From IMG/VR virus record IMGVR_UViG_3300027963_003320, positions 1-53,394 of that record: a DNA stretch of 53,394 nucleotides; one strand, given 5' to 3'. The position numbers and the translations under genes are program-made. The stretch is from a virus. Below are positions 8,792 through 18,552 of the stretch, one piece after another; within the stretch, counting starts at the first letter, position 1; each line of letters begins with the position of its first letter. Under the pieces are notes generated by a model that was not told where the DNA came from, ran no database searches, and worked only from the letters and a program-made list of their open reading frames with translations.

Positions 8792-9681
8792 AAATAACAT
8801 TTATATATGACCATAAACCAAATGAACTTTGGTCTACACCATTGTCTTTATTAAATGAATTTAAAGAAAGAGGTTGGGAAACCGAAATAGTACAAATACC
8901 CGATGGTGATGATTCTCAATTACAATTATGGATTCAACAAGATATTCCAACGGATATTGTATTGTTTATGGATTGGGGTAGGTTTGATTCTAAATGGTTA
9001 GATAAGAATTTAAAACCATATGCATTTTGGATACAAGAAAGTGGTGATGACCCACAAAACTTTGAAAGAAACTATCCAAAAGCAAGTAGATTTCACTATA
9101 CAATTACTCCCGATAAGGAATCTGCAGAAGAATATAGAAGTAGAGGTATAAATGCCGATTGGGTTCCACATTGGGCAGATACGATGTTTCAATTTCCAAT
9201 GAATTTAGAACCCGAATATGTGGCAGTAACAAGTAGAGGTAGAGGTGGTTCTCATTTCTTAGACCACTTAACAAATTGGGCAGAAGGTGCAATTGGAAAT
9301 CAAAATGGTATGGATGCAAAACAACATACTGAATTTTTAAATAAAGGTTTGATGGTTATTCAAAATAGTAGATGGGGTGAAATCACTCGTAGAATTTTTG
9401 AAGGTATGGCTTGTGGTAAATTGGTCTTAACGGATAAATTAGATATAAGTAGGGGTTTAGAGGAATTATTTATAGATGGTGAAGATATTGTTTTATATAA
9501 TGATATGTTTGATTGTATTGAAAAAATGAACTACTATAATGAAAATGAAGAAGAGAGAGAAAGAATTGCATATAACGGAATGGCAAAGGTTATAGCAAAT
9601 CATACACAAATACAAAGAGTTGATAAATTAATAGAAAAATATGAAAATTTTAATAACAGGAGTAGCAGGCCTATTGGGTAG
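8788..9681 (+). CDS. Glycosyltransferase, CgeB-like GT-B
   Basis: A 297-residue protein resembling the CgeB/DUF3880 type of GT-B glycosyltransferase. Visible landmarks are the FIYDHKPNELWSTPLSLL start, ADWVPHWADT in the linker region, and the C-terminal RRIFEGMACGKLVLTD donor-site segment with GLEELFIDGEDIVLYND. These proteins transfer sugars from nucleotide donors; the acceptor is unknown. The end overlaps the epimerase gene by 41 bases. Confidence 0.8.
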   Translation: MKITFIYDHKPNELWSTPLSLLNEFKERGWETEIVQIPDGDDSQLQLWIQQDIPTDIVLFMDWGRFDSKWLDKNLKPYAFWIQESGDDPQNFERNYPKASRFHYTITPDKESAEEYRSRGINADWVPHWADTMFQFPMNLEPEYVAVTSRGRGGSHFLDHLTNWAEGAIGNQNGMDAKQHTEFLNKGLMVIQNSRWGEITRRIFEGMACGKLVLTDKLDISRGLEELFIDGEDIVLYNDMFDCIEKMNYYNENEEERERIAYNGMAKVIANHTQIQRVDKLIEKYENFNNRSSRPIG

Positions 9682-10657
9682 TAGTTTGGCCGACTGGATT
9701 ATTGAAAATATACCAAATGTAGAAGTAGTTGGTATCGATGATTTATCGGGAGGATATAGAGAAAATGTAAATCCAAAAGTAATATTTTGGCAACAAAATT
9801 TAATAGAACATCCAATAGAGAATGCATTCGATGTCCATAGATTTGATTATGTATTTCATTTTGCAGCATATGCAGCAGAAGGATTATCACCATTTATTAG
9901 ACAATATAATTACCAAAATAATTTAGTAGCAACTTCCAGAATTGTAAATAATTGTATAAAATATAATGTTAAAAGATTGATATTTACATCATCACTCGCA
10001 GTATATGGATATGGTGAAGGCGGGTTGTTTAATGAAACACAAATACCTAAACCAATCGACCCATATGGAGTAGCAAAGTATGCATGTGAAATGGATATAC
10101 AAATTGCAGGAGAACAACATGGATTAGATTGGTGTATTATAAGACCACATAATGTATATGGTATTAAACAAAACATATGGGACAAATATCGTAATGTGTT
10201 AGGTATATGGATGCATCAGTATTTGAATGGAGAACCAATGACTATATTTGGTGATGGTGAACAAACTAGAGCATTTAGTTATATAGATGATATAGTTGAA
10301 CCACTATGGAACGCAGCAATTAGACCAGAGGCATCTAAAGAGATTATCAATTTAGGTGGAGTCGAAGAATGGAGTGTAAATAAAGCAAATTCATTATTAA
10401 AAAGTATTATAGGTAGTGGCGAAGTTGTTTATAAAGAGGGAAGACATGAAGTAAAAAATTCAATACCAACATTTCAAAAATCAATAGATATTTTGGGATT
10501 TGAACATAAAAATAATTTAAAATTAGGCCTTACAAAAATGTGGGAATGGGCCAAAAAACAGCCTAAGCGAGAAATCTTTAGCTGGCCTTCCTACGAAATT
10601 GATAATGGAATTTATTCATTTTGGAAAACAAAAAATAATGCAAAAACTACCGATTAG
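9641..10657 (+). CDS. NAD-dependent nucleotide-sugar epimerase/dehydratase
   Basis: A 338-residue extended SDR enzyme, of the type that epimerises or dehydrates nucleotide sugars such as UDP-glucose. The NAD-binding TGVAGLLGS (Gly7, Gly10, Gly13) is at the N-terminus. The catalytic Ser lies in FTSSLAVYG and the Tyr-Lys pair is Y142 and K146 in YGVAK. RPHNVYG and the GDGEQTRAFSYIDD block are typical of GalE-like members. It would supply a sugar donor for the surrounding transferases. Substrate is not determined. Confidence 0.9.
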   Translation: MKILITGVAGLLGSSLADWIIENIPNVEVVGIDDLSGGYRENVNPKVIFWQQNLIEHPIENAFDVHRFDYVFHFAAYAAEGLSPFIRQYNYQNNLVATSRIVNNCIKYNVKRLIFTSSLAVYGYGEGGLFNETQIPKPIDPYGVAKYACEMDIQIAGEQHGLDWCIIRPHNVYGIKQNIWDKYRNVLGIWMHQYLNGEPMTIFGDGEQTRAFSYIDDIVEPLWNAAIRPEASKEIINLGGVEEWSVNKANSLLKSIIGSGEVVYKEGRHEVKNSIPTFQKSIDILGFEHKNNLKLGLTKMWEWAKKQPKREIFSWPSYEIDNGIYSFWKTKNNAKTTD

Positions 10658-11381
10658 TATAGGAATACTATCTTGGCATAGTGGACAAGTATTAGTAGAT
10701 ACACTAACTACTTATTACGAAAATGGTTTATTCGATATGGTAAATGATGTGACTATCCTATTTCAGGAAGTAACACCACAAGATATGGAAATTGCAAGAC
10801 ACTTTGGTTTAGATTTCATAGGGTTACAAAAGAATATAGGAATAGGACAGGCATTCATTCGTTTAACTGAAAATGCACAAACCGATTATGTTTTAGTATT
10901 AGAACATGATTGGAATTTAATTGAAAATAGTGAAACTACATATGAAAGATTACAAGATGGTACTTACTTATTAAATGAGTGTCCTATAAACGCCGTTAGA
11001 TATAGACATAGAGAGCAACCTGGTAATCCACATTTTTCATTTAGAAATAAAGGTAAAGAACTTACTTATTATGATGATGAGATTGGATGTACATCACCAC
11101 ATCTTTTAGATTCGTTACATTGGTTAGACCCATCCATTGAATTTCCAGATAAGATACAAAAATTAGGACAACATTTTATAACAACATCTCGTTGGGGTAA
11201 TTGGACTAATAACCCAACAATGTATAAGAAAGATTTTTATTTAGAAACTGTTAGACAATTTGCAGGTGAAGGAATTGCATTGGAAGGAAATATTAGTAAA
11301 TGGTGGGCACAACAACAATTTGGAGTTGCACATGGTGAAGGATTATTTAAACATAATGACTGGCAAAAATACGGAAAATAA
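10638..11381 (+). CDS. Glycosyltransferase-like, GT-A fold
   Basis: A 247-residue product. I chose ATG 10638 (MQKLPISIGILSWHSG) over an upstream non-ATG start at 10599, because the first strand of a GT-A fold begins there; the gene then overlaps the epimerase by 20 bases. The ISIGILSWHSG start and VLVLEHDW acidic motif near residue 85 fit a GT2-like enzyme with an atypical DxD. A helical C-terminus ends with KWWAQQQFG. The exact family is unclear. Confidence 0.7.
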   Translation: MQKLPISIGILSWHSGQVLVDTLTTYYENGLFDMVNDVTILFQEVTPQDMEIARHFGLDFIGLQKNIGIGQAFIRLTENAQTDYVLVLEHDWNLIENSETTYERLQDGTYLLNECPINAVRYRHREQPGNPHFSFRNKGKELTYYDDEIGCTSPHLLDSLHWLDPSIEFPDKIQKLGQHFITTSRWGNWTNNPTMYKKDFYLETVRQFAGEGIALEGNISKWWAQQQFGVAHGEGLFKHNDWQKYGK

Positions 11382-12751
11382 TGACAAAATTAATTATCTT
11401 TGATTTAGATGGTGTATTAGTAGAAGCTAAACAAATACATTTCGATACTCTAAATAAAGCCCTATGGGAAATTGGACAAAGTAACAAATATGTAATTACT
11501 GAAGCAGAACACCTATCCATATATGATGGATTAAAAACCAATCAAAAATTGGAGTTATTAACACAAAACAAAGGATTAGATAGAGATACATACGAAACAG
11601 TTTGGAATAGAAAACAACAACTTACAATTGAGGCTATATCCGAATTACAACCAGATTTAGAGAAGATTGAATTGTTTAAAGAACTTCGTAATAGAGGTTA
11701 TAAGTTAGCATGTGCTTCAAACTCAATTAGAAGGTCTGTGTTGGTTATGTTAGCAAAGATAGGTATAATTGAGTATATGGATTTAATCATCTCTAATGAG
11801 GATGTAAAGAACTCTAAACCACATCCTGAAATGTATTGGAAGGCAATGAGTATGATGAGTGTTTTGCCTGAAGAAACTCTTATTGTAGAGGATTCTCCAC
11901 ATGGACTTTTGGCAGCAAGTAGAAGTAGAGCAAACGTTTTAAGAGTAGATAATCCAAAAGATTTGGTAATATCAAAAATTATTCGTAAATTAGAGGAAAC
12001 TAAAAAAGTTATGAGCATACCAAAATGGCAAGGTGGTAAGATGAATGTACTTATCCCAATGGCTGGGGCAGGAAGTAGATTCCAAGCAGCAGGTTACACA
12101 TTCCCAAAACCACTAATTGATGTGGAAGGAAAACCAATGATTCAGGTCGTTGTTGATAATTTAAACATAGAAGCTACATACATTTATGTAGTTCAGAAAG
12201 AACATAGAGAGAAGTACAACTTAGATACCCTATTAAACTTAATCACTCCGAATTGTAAAATAGTAGAAGTAGATGGTATTACAGAAGGTGCAGCGTGTAC
12301 GACCCTATTAGCCAAAGAATTCATTGATAACGATGAACCATTGGTTATGGCAAACTCCGACCAATTCGTAGAATGGGATTCCAATGAGTTTATGTATAAG
12401 ATGATTGAACAAAAAGTTGATGGTGGCATTTTAACATTCAAAGCGACACACCCTAAATGGTCATTCGCTAAAGTGGATGAGTATGGATATGTAACGGAAG
12501 TAGCAGAGAAGAATCCTATTTCAGATATAGCAACTGTTGGTGTTTACTATTGGGCCAAAGGTTCTGATTATGTAAAGTACGCAGAACAAATGATTAGTAA
12601 GAACATTAGAACCAATAATGAATTTTATACTTGTCCAACTTTCAATGAAGCAATTGCTGATGGTAAAAAGATTAAAACATTTAACATTGATAAGATGTGG
12701 GGATTGGGTACACCTGAAGATTTAAATTACTATTTAGAAAATAAGAAATGA
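11381..12751 (+). CDS. HAD phosphatase fused to sugar-1-phosphate nucleotidyltransferase
   Basis: A 456-residue two-domain enzyme. Residues 1-215 are a HAD phosphatase: FDLDGVLVEA with D8 and D10, a CASNS motif II, KPHPEMY and VEDSPHG. From residue 221 a nucleotidyltransferase starts with IPMAGAGSRF and FPKPLIDVEGKPMI. The pair could dephosphorylate a sugar bisphosphate and then activate the sugar-1-phosphate with an NTP. With the GHMP kinase at 21644 this recalls the GmhB/HddC steps of activated-heptose synthesis, but the substrate is inference. Confidence 0.88.
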   Translation: MTKLIIFDLDGVLVEAKQIHFDTLNKALWEIGQSNKYVITEAEHLSIYDGLKTNQKLELLTQNKGLDRDTYETVWNRKQQLTIEAISELQPDLEKIELFKELRNRGYKLACASNSIRRSVLVMLAKIGIIEYMDLIISNEDVKNSKPHPEMYWKAMSMMSVLPEETLIVEDSPHGLLAASRSRANVLRVDNPKDLVISKIIRKLEETKKVMSIPKWQGGKMNVLIPMAGAGSRFQAAGYTFPKPLIDVEGKPMIQVVVDNLNIEATYIYVVQKEHREKYNLDTLLNLITPNCKIVEVDGITEGAACTTLLAKEFIDNDEPLVMANSDQFVEWDSNEFMYKMIEQKVDGGILTFKATHPKWSFAKVDEYGYVTEVAEKNPISDIATVGVYYWAKGSDYVKYAEQMISKNIRTNNEFYTCPTFNEAIADGKKIKTFNIDKMWGLGTPEDLNYYLENKK

Positions 12752-13182
12752 TACTAATATCACATAGAGGAAACACAAACGGAAAGTTTGAATCATATGA
12801 AAACGAACCAGCATACATCGACAAAGCAATATCAGATGGATTTGATGTAGAGATTGATGTGTGGATGGTAGAAGGTCAATTATTTTTAGGACATGATAAA
12901 CCACAATATGGTGTTTCACAACATTGGTTTAGTGAAAGATTGCAACATTTGTGGATACATTGTAAAAATATAGAAGCAGTGGAATGGTTTAATATGCTTA
13001 ATAGTTATCACTATTTTTGGCATGAAGGAGATACTCTAACACTTACGTCAATGAATGTAGTTTGGGCATATCCTGGCAAACAACCAATCAAAGGTAGTAT
13101 TGCGGTTATGCCGGAAATCAATAATGATAATTTAGATGATTGCATAGGAATTTGTTCAGATTATATAAACGATTATAAATGA
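12748..13182 (+). CDS. Glycerophosphodiester phosphodiesterase-like protein
   Basis: A 144-residue protein resembling a short GDPD/PI-PLC-type domain. The N-terminal SHRGN (His6, Arg7), an ENEPAYIDKAI helix, the metal-binding EIDVW and LGHD match the first half of GDPD enzymes, which cleave glycerophosphodiesters. It is much shorter than free-standing GDPD (about 240 residues), so the barrel may be reduced. Such short proteins occur in capsule and teichoic-acid-like gene clusters. Its start overlaps the upstream TGA. Confidence 0.72.
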   Translation: MILISHRGNTNGKFESYENEPAYIDKAISDGFDVEIDVWMVEGQLFLGHDKPQYGVSQHWFSERLQHLWIHCKNIEAVEWFNMLNSYHYFWHEGDTLTLTSMNVVWAYPGKQPIKGSIAVMPEINNDNLDDCIGICSDYINDYK

Positions 13183-13847
13183 AAATAGGAATTAATTTAG
13201 TAGGAGTTTCATATAACGATGGAAAGATTGGTAGATATAGAAATTATGAAGATGCCATTGATGGTTTTATGACTAATGTTGTAAATCCATTAAAAGAAGA
13301 AGGACATGAAATATCTTTTTATTTATTTACATATGACTCTCCAAAAAAAGAAGATATTATAAAAATATACAATCCCAAAAAATCAACATTTTTAGACCCG
13401 AATTATAATAAATTAGGCGGTGGTGATAAATTGGAAAATGGAATGAAAACCATATCAGTAACTTATATTAATAGTTTGTATGAATTGGAAAATGAAGATT
13501 TGGATTTAGTAATATCAACAAGATTTGATATATCATTTAATAAAAATCCATTTAAAGAATATGAATATGATTTGAATAAATGTAATTATTTATGGAGAGA
13601 ACCTGAATTTACTCATGTCCCCATTGTAAGTGATACCTTTATAGTATTCCCACATTCAATGACATCAAATTTAATAGATGCAATTATAGAAATGGAAACC
13701 AATCCACCACATGGAGTTGGAGTTGCAATGCATAATATTTATATACCAATGTGTAATCAGGTAGGTAAAGATAATGTAAAAATAGTTTGTGATGAATTCA
13801 AAAAAAGTCACATAAATGACATATACACATTAACAAGACATGAATAA
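13179..13847 (+). CDS. Putative glycosyltransferase (RFD/RTD type, 1)
   Basis: A 222-residue protein of no certain family. The start MKIGINLVGVSYNDG, the helix after it and the LVISTRFDI strand ending in an R-x-D motif near residue 117 resemble the protein at 46528-47310 (YVIKLRTDL). That motif takes the place of the DxD of GT-A glycosyltransferases in such proteins. Context within the glycan operon supports a transferase role. It overlaps both neighbours. Confidence 0.55.
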   Translation: MKIGINLVGVSYNDGKIGRYRNYEDAIDGFMTNVVNPLKEEGHEISFYLFTYDSPKKEDIIKIYNPKKSTFLDPNYNKLGGGDKLENGMKTISVTYINSLYELENEDLDLVISTRFDISFNKNPFKEYEYDLNKCNYLWREPEFTHVPIVSDTFIVFPHSMTSNLIDAIIEMETNPPHGVGVAMHNIYIPMCNQVGKDNVKIVCDEFKKSHINDIYTLTRHE

Positions 13848-14631
13848 GTTATTAAACGCATATCTTTGGGGTTATAAAAATTGGGAAGCAGCTGATAACT
13901 CTTTCCGAAAATTTAGAGAGTTCTATCCTGACGGAGATATTAATATTAGTGTCGATGATAATGGTGATTTTGAAAATTATACAAAAGTAGCTGAAAAATA
14001 TAATGCAGAATGTTATAAAAATCCATTTCAAATAGGATATCCTGGTAGTTTTCAAAATCATAAAAGTGATAGAGATTGTTGGCCAAAAGATAACGCATTA
14101 CTTTGGTGTGATAACATATATTGGGCTTGTAAAAAATCCGATTCTAAATTTATGGTTATATTAGAAGAAGATAGTTTTATTATAAAACCAATCAGCATTA
14201 TTAAAAATAACGAATTTGGAATAGCAGTTTTAGAATATAATGCAAATATAATAACTGAAAATATATTGTATATAATTCAACAAATAGGTGGTAATACCGA
14301 TGTTCCATTAAATATATTTGGTAACAAAGGATATGGTGCTAGTGGTGGATTTATCATAGATTGTCAAAAATGGATTATTAGCTGGGAAAAATTCAGACAC
14401 ATATTAGAATTAAATTATGATATGATTGCATCGTATGATAAATTAATTGGTTGGCCAGATTCATTAGGACAATTTGTTATTATGGCCGGTGGATTTAATG
14501 TTGTTCAGAATAAACAAATGGTACAAGCTTGGTATCACGAACGACCAGATTTATATCCTAACTATACCAATTGGAAAAACTACGAAATAGTTGATTATTT
14601 AAAAGATATAGAAGAAATTAGAAAGTTATAA
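13840..14631 (+). CDS. Putative glycosyltransferase, GT-A-like
   Basis: A 263-residue protein. It has a Rossmann-like start (LLNAYLWGYKNWEAADNSF), an INISVDDNGDFENY segment and an acidic MVILEEDSF motif near residue 109 in place of DxD, followed by GYGASGGF, which resembles the acceptor loop of GT-A enzymes. No named family is recognised. Neighbours on both sides overlap or abut, so it is translated as part of the glycan operon. Confidence 0.6.
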   Translation: MNKLLNAYLWGYKNWEAADNSFRKFREFYPDGDINISVDDNGDFENYTKVAEKYNAECYKNPFQIGYPGSFQNHKSDRDCWPKDNALLWCDNIYWACKKSDSKFMVILEEDSFIIKPISIIKNNEFGIAVLEYNANIITENILYIIQQIGGNTDVPLNIFGNKGYGASGGFIIDCQKWIISWEKFRHILELNYDMIASYDKLIGWPDSLGQFVIMAGGFNVVQNKQMVQAWYHERPDLYPNYTNWKNYEIVDYLKDIEEIRKL

Positions 14632-15386
14632 TGAAAGATTTAGTTATATCAGCAATAGCAAACTATTTGCCAGAAAAGATTAAAATATACATTGAATCAC
14701 TAAACGATTGTGGTTACGATGGTGATAAGGTGATGATATGCTATAACATACCAAAAGAAACAATTGATTATTTAACAGATAAAGCTTGGGAATGTTATGG
14801 TGCTGAATTACAAGGTCATCCTCATATGAGAAGATTAATTGATATGTGGTGGTTCTTACAGAATGATGTGAGAGAATGGAATCATATAATTACAACAGAT
14901 GTAAGAGATATTGTATGGCAAACAAATCCATCCGATTGGTTAAGATTGACTAATAAGGATAAAATAATTTGTGCATCTGAATGTGTTACATATGAGAACG
15001 AACCTTGGGGTCACAAAAATATCCACGAAGGATATGGGCCGATGTTTTGGGATTGGATTAAATCAAACACAATTGCTAATGTAGGAGTAATTGCTGGAAA
15101 ACATAAATTAGTAAAAGATTTATTAATGTTGAATTGGTTAGTATCTCAATCAGGAGATGTTAGACATTTTACAGACCAAAGTTCTTTTAATTTTGTAATA
15201 CACAACGAACTTATAAAAGATAAAGTTGATATTAATTCAGATTTTGCATTACAAGTTGGAACTACAAAGATTGATTTTAAAATAGAAAATGATTTAGTTA
15301 TGAACGGTGATGTTCCATTTGTATTAGTACATCAATACGATAGAAATTCAGAATTAAATACTTTAATAACAAACAAATACAAATAA
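14631..15386 (+). CDS. Putative glycosyltransferase, GT-A-like (DVRD motif)
   Basis: A 251-residue protein. The N-terminus DLVISAIANYLPEKIKIYIESL is followed by a helix-strand pattern and IITTDVRDIVWQ near residue 88, an acidic motif like that of some capsule-type GT-A enzymes. NVGVIAGKHKLVKDL and TDQSSFNFV further down fit a nucleotide-sugar transferase fold. The acceptor is unknown. Stop and start codons overlap with both neighbours. Confidence 0.62.
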   Translation: MKDLVISAIANYLPEKIKIYIESLNDCGYDGDKVMICYNIPKETIDYLTDKAWECYGAELQGHPHMRRLIDMWWFLQNDVREWNHIITTDVRDIVWQTNPSDWLRLTNKDKIICASECVTYENEPWGHKNIHEGYGPMFWDWIKSNTIANVGVIAGKHKLVKDLLMLNWLVSQSGDVRHFTDQSSFNFVIHNELIKDKVDINSDFALQVGTTKIDFKIENDLVMNGDVPFVLVHQYDRNSELNTLITNKYK

Positions 15387-15871
15387 TGATTGTAGGTAGA
15401 GGTGATATAGCTTCCGTATTAAACGACAGACAGGGGGCAATTTTCTTTGCAGCTGGTGTTTCAAAAAGTACTGAAACTAAAGAAACGGAATTTCAACGTG
15501 AAATGGAATTATTGGATAAACAAGATAAAACTAAATGTCTATTTTATTTCAGTACAATTGCATTAGATGATATTAATAAAAATAACGAATATCATACTCA
15601 TAAACGCAGAATGGAATTACTTATAAAATCCAATTTTCAAAACTATAATATTATTAGAATTGGCAATATCACATGGGGAAGTAATCCAAATACATTTATC
15701 AATTATATTAAAAACAAAATTAAAAACGGAGAGCCTGTTGAGATAAAAGATGAATATAAATATATGATTGATAAAGAGCAATTGGTTTTATTAACAAATA
15801 ATCTACCATTGATAGGGCAAAATCAAATAAGTGTGTTTGGTCGAATGGCAAAAGTAAAAGAATTGATATGA
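15386..15871 (+). CDS. Short SDR-like protein (reduced epimerase)
   Basis: A 161-residue protein that looks like a stripped-down NAD-dependent epimerase. GRGDIAS at the start replaces the Gly-rich loop. FFAAGVS, YFSTIAL, an H-x-x-x-K pair (HTHKRRME) and NIIRIGNITWG follow in the order expected of an extended SDR. The substrate-binding half is almost absent, since typical members exceed 280 residues. It may need a partner, or work on a small substrate. Overlaps neighbours by one to four bases. Confidence 0.62.
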   Translation: MIVGRGDIASVLNDRQGAIFFAAGVSKSTETKETEFQREMELLDKQDKTKCLFYFSTIALDDINKNNEYHTHKRRMELLIKSNFQNYNIIRIGNITWGSNPNTFINYIKNKIKNGEPVEIKDEYKYMIDKEQLVLLTNNLPLIGQNQISVFGRMAKVKELI

Positions 15872-16764
15872 TAGAAATTGTAATTTGGATAGCACCAACT
15901 GACATTGATGATTTAGAAAAATCTTTAAATAGATTAGATATTGGAAAAGATTATCTAACAAAAGAACAATGTAATAATATTAAATTTAATATTGTTATGT
16001 GCGTTTCGGATGAGATAATTGATTGGAGTAAAAGTAATGTTACTAAAGAAGAATGTACTGAAAAATTCTTAGGATTAAAACCCTTAACGGATTGGGCATC
16101 TCCTAGTATTTTTGAAACTACAACTACTATTAATGGTTGTACATCAATGAGAAGATTATCGGGTTATTCCGATTCAAAATATTATATATGGTTAGATACC
16201 GATATTATATTTGACCCACTAACATTAGCACATTCAATCAACTCAATAGACATAATTGAAAGTGTTGGGATTACTAAATTTGTATCTATTCCCGAAATAG
16301 TAAGACAATGGGATTCTACATGGGATTGTTTGGTTAATGAAAGATTTATAACCAAACCAATAGGATATCAGGCAACCAATAACCCACACATTGATGCTAC
16401 TATTTACGGAGAACCCATATTAGAAGAAGTTCGTAATAATGTTCCTCATCAACCATATATGAAATTTGGAGGTGGTTGGTTCGCATTAATATCAAAAGAA
16501 TTAATGAAGGCAATTCCATTTCCAGAAAACTATGGACACTATGGATTAGATGATACCTACTTAATGTGGGGTGCAAATATATTACAAGACCCTACTATAA
16601 AACAATTCAAATTAAAAAATATTATTGTTTGTGAAAATTATTTTGACAGAATGACTACTTATAAGGGTAAAATACAATTTATAGACAAACGAGAAGAATA
16701 TAAAAAGTATAATGAACAAATGTTTCACATAGGATTAGAAAATTTAATAAAAAACAAACAATAA
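15868..16764 (+). CDS. Glycosyltransferase, GT-A-like (DTD motif)
   Basis: A 298-residue protein with a classical metal site: YYIWLDTDIIFDP near residue 110. The GGGWFALISKEL and GLDDTYLMWGAN blocks downstream match the acceptor-binding and catalytic-base regions of GT2-like enzymes. The first 60 residues are more divergent. It directly precedes a 2OG-Fe(II) oxygenase with a one-base overlap, so the oxygenase might act on the same glycan or lipid. Confidence 0.75.
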   Translation: MIEIVIWIAPTDIDDLEKSLNRLDIGKDYLTKEQCNNIKFNIVMCVSDEIIDWSKSNVTKEECTEKFLGLKPLTDWASPSIFETTTTINGCTSMRRLSGYSDSKYYIWLDTDIIFDPLTLAHSINSIDIIESVGITKFVSIPEIVRQWDSTWDCLVNERFITKPIGYQATNNPHIDATIYGEPILEEVRNNVPHQPYMKFGGGWFALISKELMKAIPFPENYGHYGLDDTYLMWGANILQDPTIKQFKLKNIIVCENYFDRMTTYKGKIQFIDKREEYKKYNEQMFHIGLENLIKNKQ

Positions 16765-17540
16765 TGACACTAGAAGAATCAAAGAAGTCACTAAAATTAA
16801 ACGGATATTGTGATTTTGAATTAAAAGATTTAAATGAAGAATTTTATAATTTATTTGAAAGTTTAAAATATATTGATGGAGATACACAATATTTAAACGA
16901 ATTTAATTCAGTAAGATTTGATTATAAACCAGATAATGAATTTGATATGAATAAAAATTATCACTTTAATTCATTTGCAGAATCTGATAATAAAAAAAAT
17001 GAAATTATTAAAGAATATGATGAAAAACATATTCCTCAATTGTGGTTATATGCAGTAAGATTACCAACAAATTCTGAAGATTTTAGCAGAACCAAACATA
17101 TAAAAGATAAAAATGCATTTGACAATGTATTTTATAGAATATCAGAATATTTTTATGGTGAAAATGAAAAGAATGTAAATATGGGATTACAATGGACTTG
17201 CTATTCCGAAGGATGTTTTTTAAAAGACCATAATGATGGGCAAGGTGACGAATATCAAAATACTTGTGCAATCTTAATTTATTTAAATGATGAATGGGAA
17301 CAAGACTGGGGTGGTAATTTAATATTAAGAAATACAAAAAATCCAAATGATAAAGATAGATTTACTCAATATAAAGTAGTTCCTAAATTTGGAAAAGTTG
17401 CAATTATAGATTTAAAAATATTTGATGTGTCACACGCAGTAGAAAAAATTATTGGTGACCATAAAAGATGTACATTATTAGCATTTGCAACATCTAAAAC
17501 TAAAAGAGATAAAATAAAAATTGAGAAAAAAGTTATCTAA
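16764..17540 (+). CDS. 2-oxoglutarate/Fe(II) oxygenase
   Basis: A 258-residue protein with a double-stranded beta-helix core like prolyl-4-hydroxylases. The iron ligands are H156 and D158 (KDHNDGQ) and H224 (VSHAVE); R235 (KRCTLL) would bind 2-oxoglutarate. The WGGNLIL segment is typical. Such enzymes hydroxylate or oxidise proteins, sugars or nucleobases using O2. In phages they are found near glycosyltransferases and base-modification genes. The substrate here is unknown. Confidence 0.82.
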   Translation: MTLEESKKSLKLNGYCDFELKDLNEEFYNLFESLKYIDGDTQYLNEFNSVRFDYKPDNEFDMNKNYHFNSFAESDNKKNEIIKEYDEKHIPQLWLYAVRLPTNSEDFSRTKHIKDKNAFDNVFYRISEYFYGENEKNVNMGLQWTCYSEGCFLKDHNDGQGDEYQNTCAILIYLNDEWEQDWGGNLILRNTKNPNDKDRFTQYKVVPKFGKVAIIDLKIFDVSHAVEKIIGDHKRCTLLAFATSKTKRDKIKIEKKVI

Positions 17541-18181
17541 TGAAAACTTTGTATATATTTGGTGATTCTTTTTCTACGAATTTTTCAACAATAAATGAAA
17601 TCCAATTGGAAGATTCTTGGCCAATATTATTATCAAATAAATTGGGTTATGAATTAAAATCATTCGCATCAGCAGGAATATCAAATTATGGAATATTAAA
17701 TACAATTTATAATAATTCAAATTTTGATAAAGATGATATTGTTATAATTGGCATCACATTCTATGATAGATTATATGATTTTTGGAAAAACATAGGAATA
17801 GATTTAAGAAATAATAATACGGAAGGATTTACACAAAACGAAATAAACTTCTATCAGGAAAAAATAATAAACACAAATGGAATGATGCAATATACACAAA
17901 ATGCATTATTACAATATAATTTTATAATTGATTCTATTAAAAATATAACAACAAATGTTTATTTTTGGAATATGGATAAATGTGGTCTGCCTTTGTTTAA
18001 TAAAATGGTTAAAAATAATCAAAAAAGTTATATAAAACCATTTAATGAAACCTGTTGGATTGATTATTGTAATTCAAATCCAAAGTGGTGGCAAACAAAT
18101 GATGATAGACATTTTGGAAAAACTGGCCATTTAGAATTTTTTCAATATTTATATGAGTATATACAAAAAGATTTAATATGA
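17540..18181 (+). CDS. SGNH/GDSL hydrolase-like protein (paralogue 1 of 7)
   Basis: A 213-residue protein. Block I is YIFGDSFS, with the nucleophile Ser in GDS at about residue 10. An ASAGISNYG segment supplies the block II Gly and VIIGITFYDR the block III region. NDDRHFGKTGHLEFF near the end supplies the catalytic Asp and His. SGNH enzymes are esterases or acyltransferases that often deacetylate glycans. Six more proteins of this form are spread over the window. It starts at the stop of the oxygenase gene. Confidence 0.75.
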   Translation: MKTLYIFGDSFSTNFSTINEIQLEDSWPILLSNKLGYELKSFASAGISNYGILNTIYNNSNFDKDDIVIIGITFYDRLYDFWKNIGIDLRNNNTEGFTQNEINFYQEKIINTNGMMQYTQNALLQYNFIIDSIKNITTNVYFWNMDKCGLPLFNKMVKNNQKSYIKPFNETCWIDYCNSNPKWWQTNDDRHFGKTGHLEFFQYLYEYIQKDLI

Positions 18182-18552
18182 AATTTGAAATAACACATCC
18201 AAAGATTTGGAAAGCAGTAAATGAAAAAAAGCTTCCAATGAAACATAAGATTCAAATCTATGAAAAATTGGGTGGAGCATATCGTTTAGGTGAGGATGGT
18301 GGAGAACAGGTCTATAATAAAATGACCGAACTACTTAAAAGTAGAATAAATGAAGGTCCTGAAACACAAGACCACGAAGTATCTATGGCAGGTAGCCAAT
18401 TAGACGATATTATTAGAAACGCAACGGAATTGAAAGGTAAAGTAGGTCAAGAAGAAATAAATCTACCAGGTTGGATTCAAGACCACATTTCACAGGCAAT
18501 GCAATTTATTAACCAAGCCAACACAGGCTATCATAAATTAGGAGAAAAGTAA
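18178..18552 (+). CDS. Conserved-looking phage protein, unknown function
   Basis: A 124-residue soluble protein. It begins with MKFEITHPKIWKAV and has a helical centre (QLDDIIRNATELKGKVG). Its C-terminal half, starting LPGWIQDHISQA, recalls the LPxWVQDKI-type segment of small virion-associated proteins in T4-like cyanophages. That likeness is from memory and is the only clue. It starts a subgroup of non-sugar genes within the operon. Confidence 0.6.
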   Translation: MKFEITHPKIWKAVNEKKLPMKHKIQIYEKLGGAYRLGEDGGEQVYNKMTELLKSRINEGPETQDHEVSMAGSQLDDIIRNATELKGKVGQEEINLPGWIQDHISQAMQFINQANTGYHKLGEK

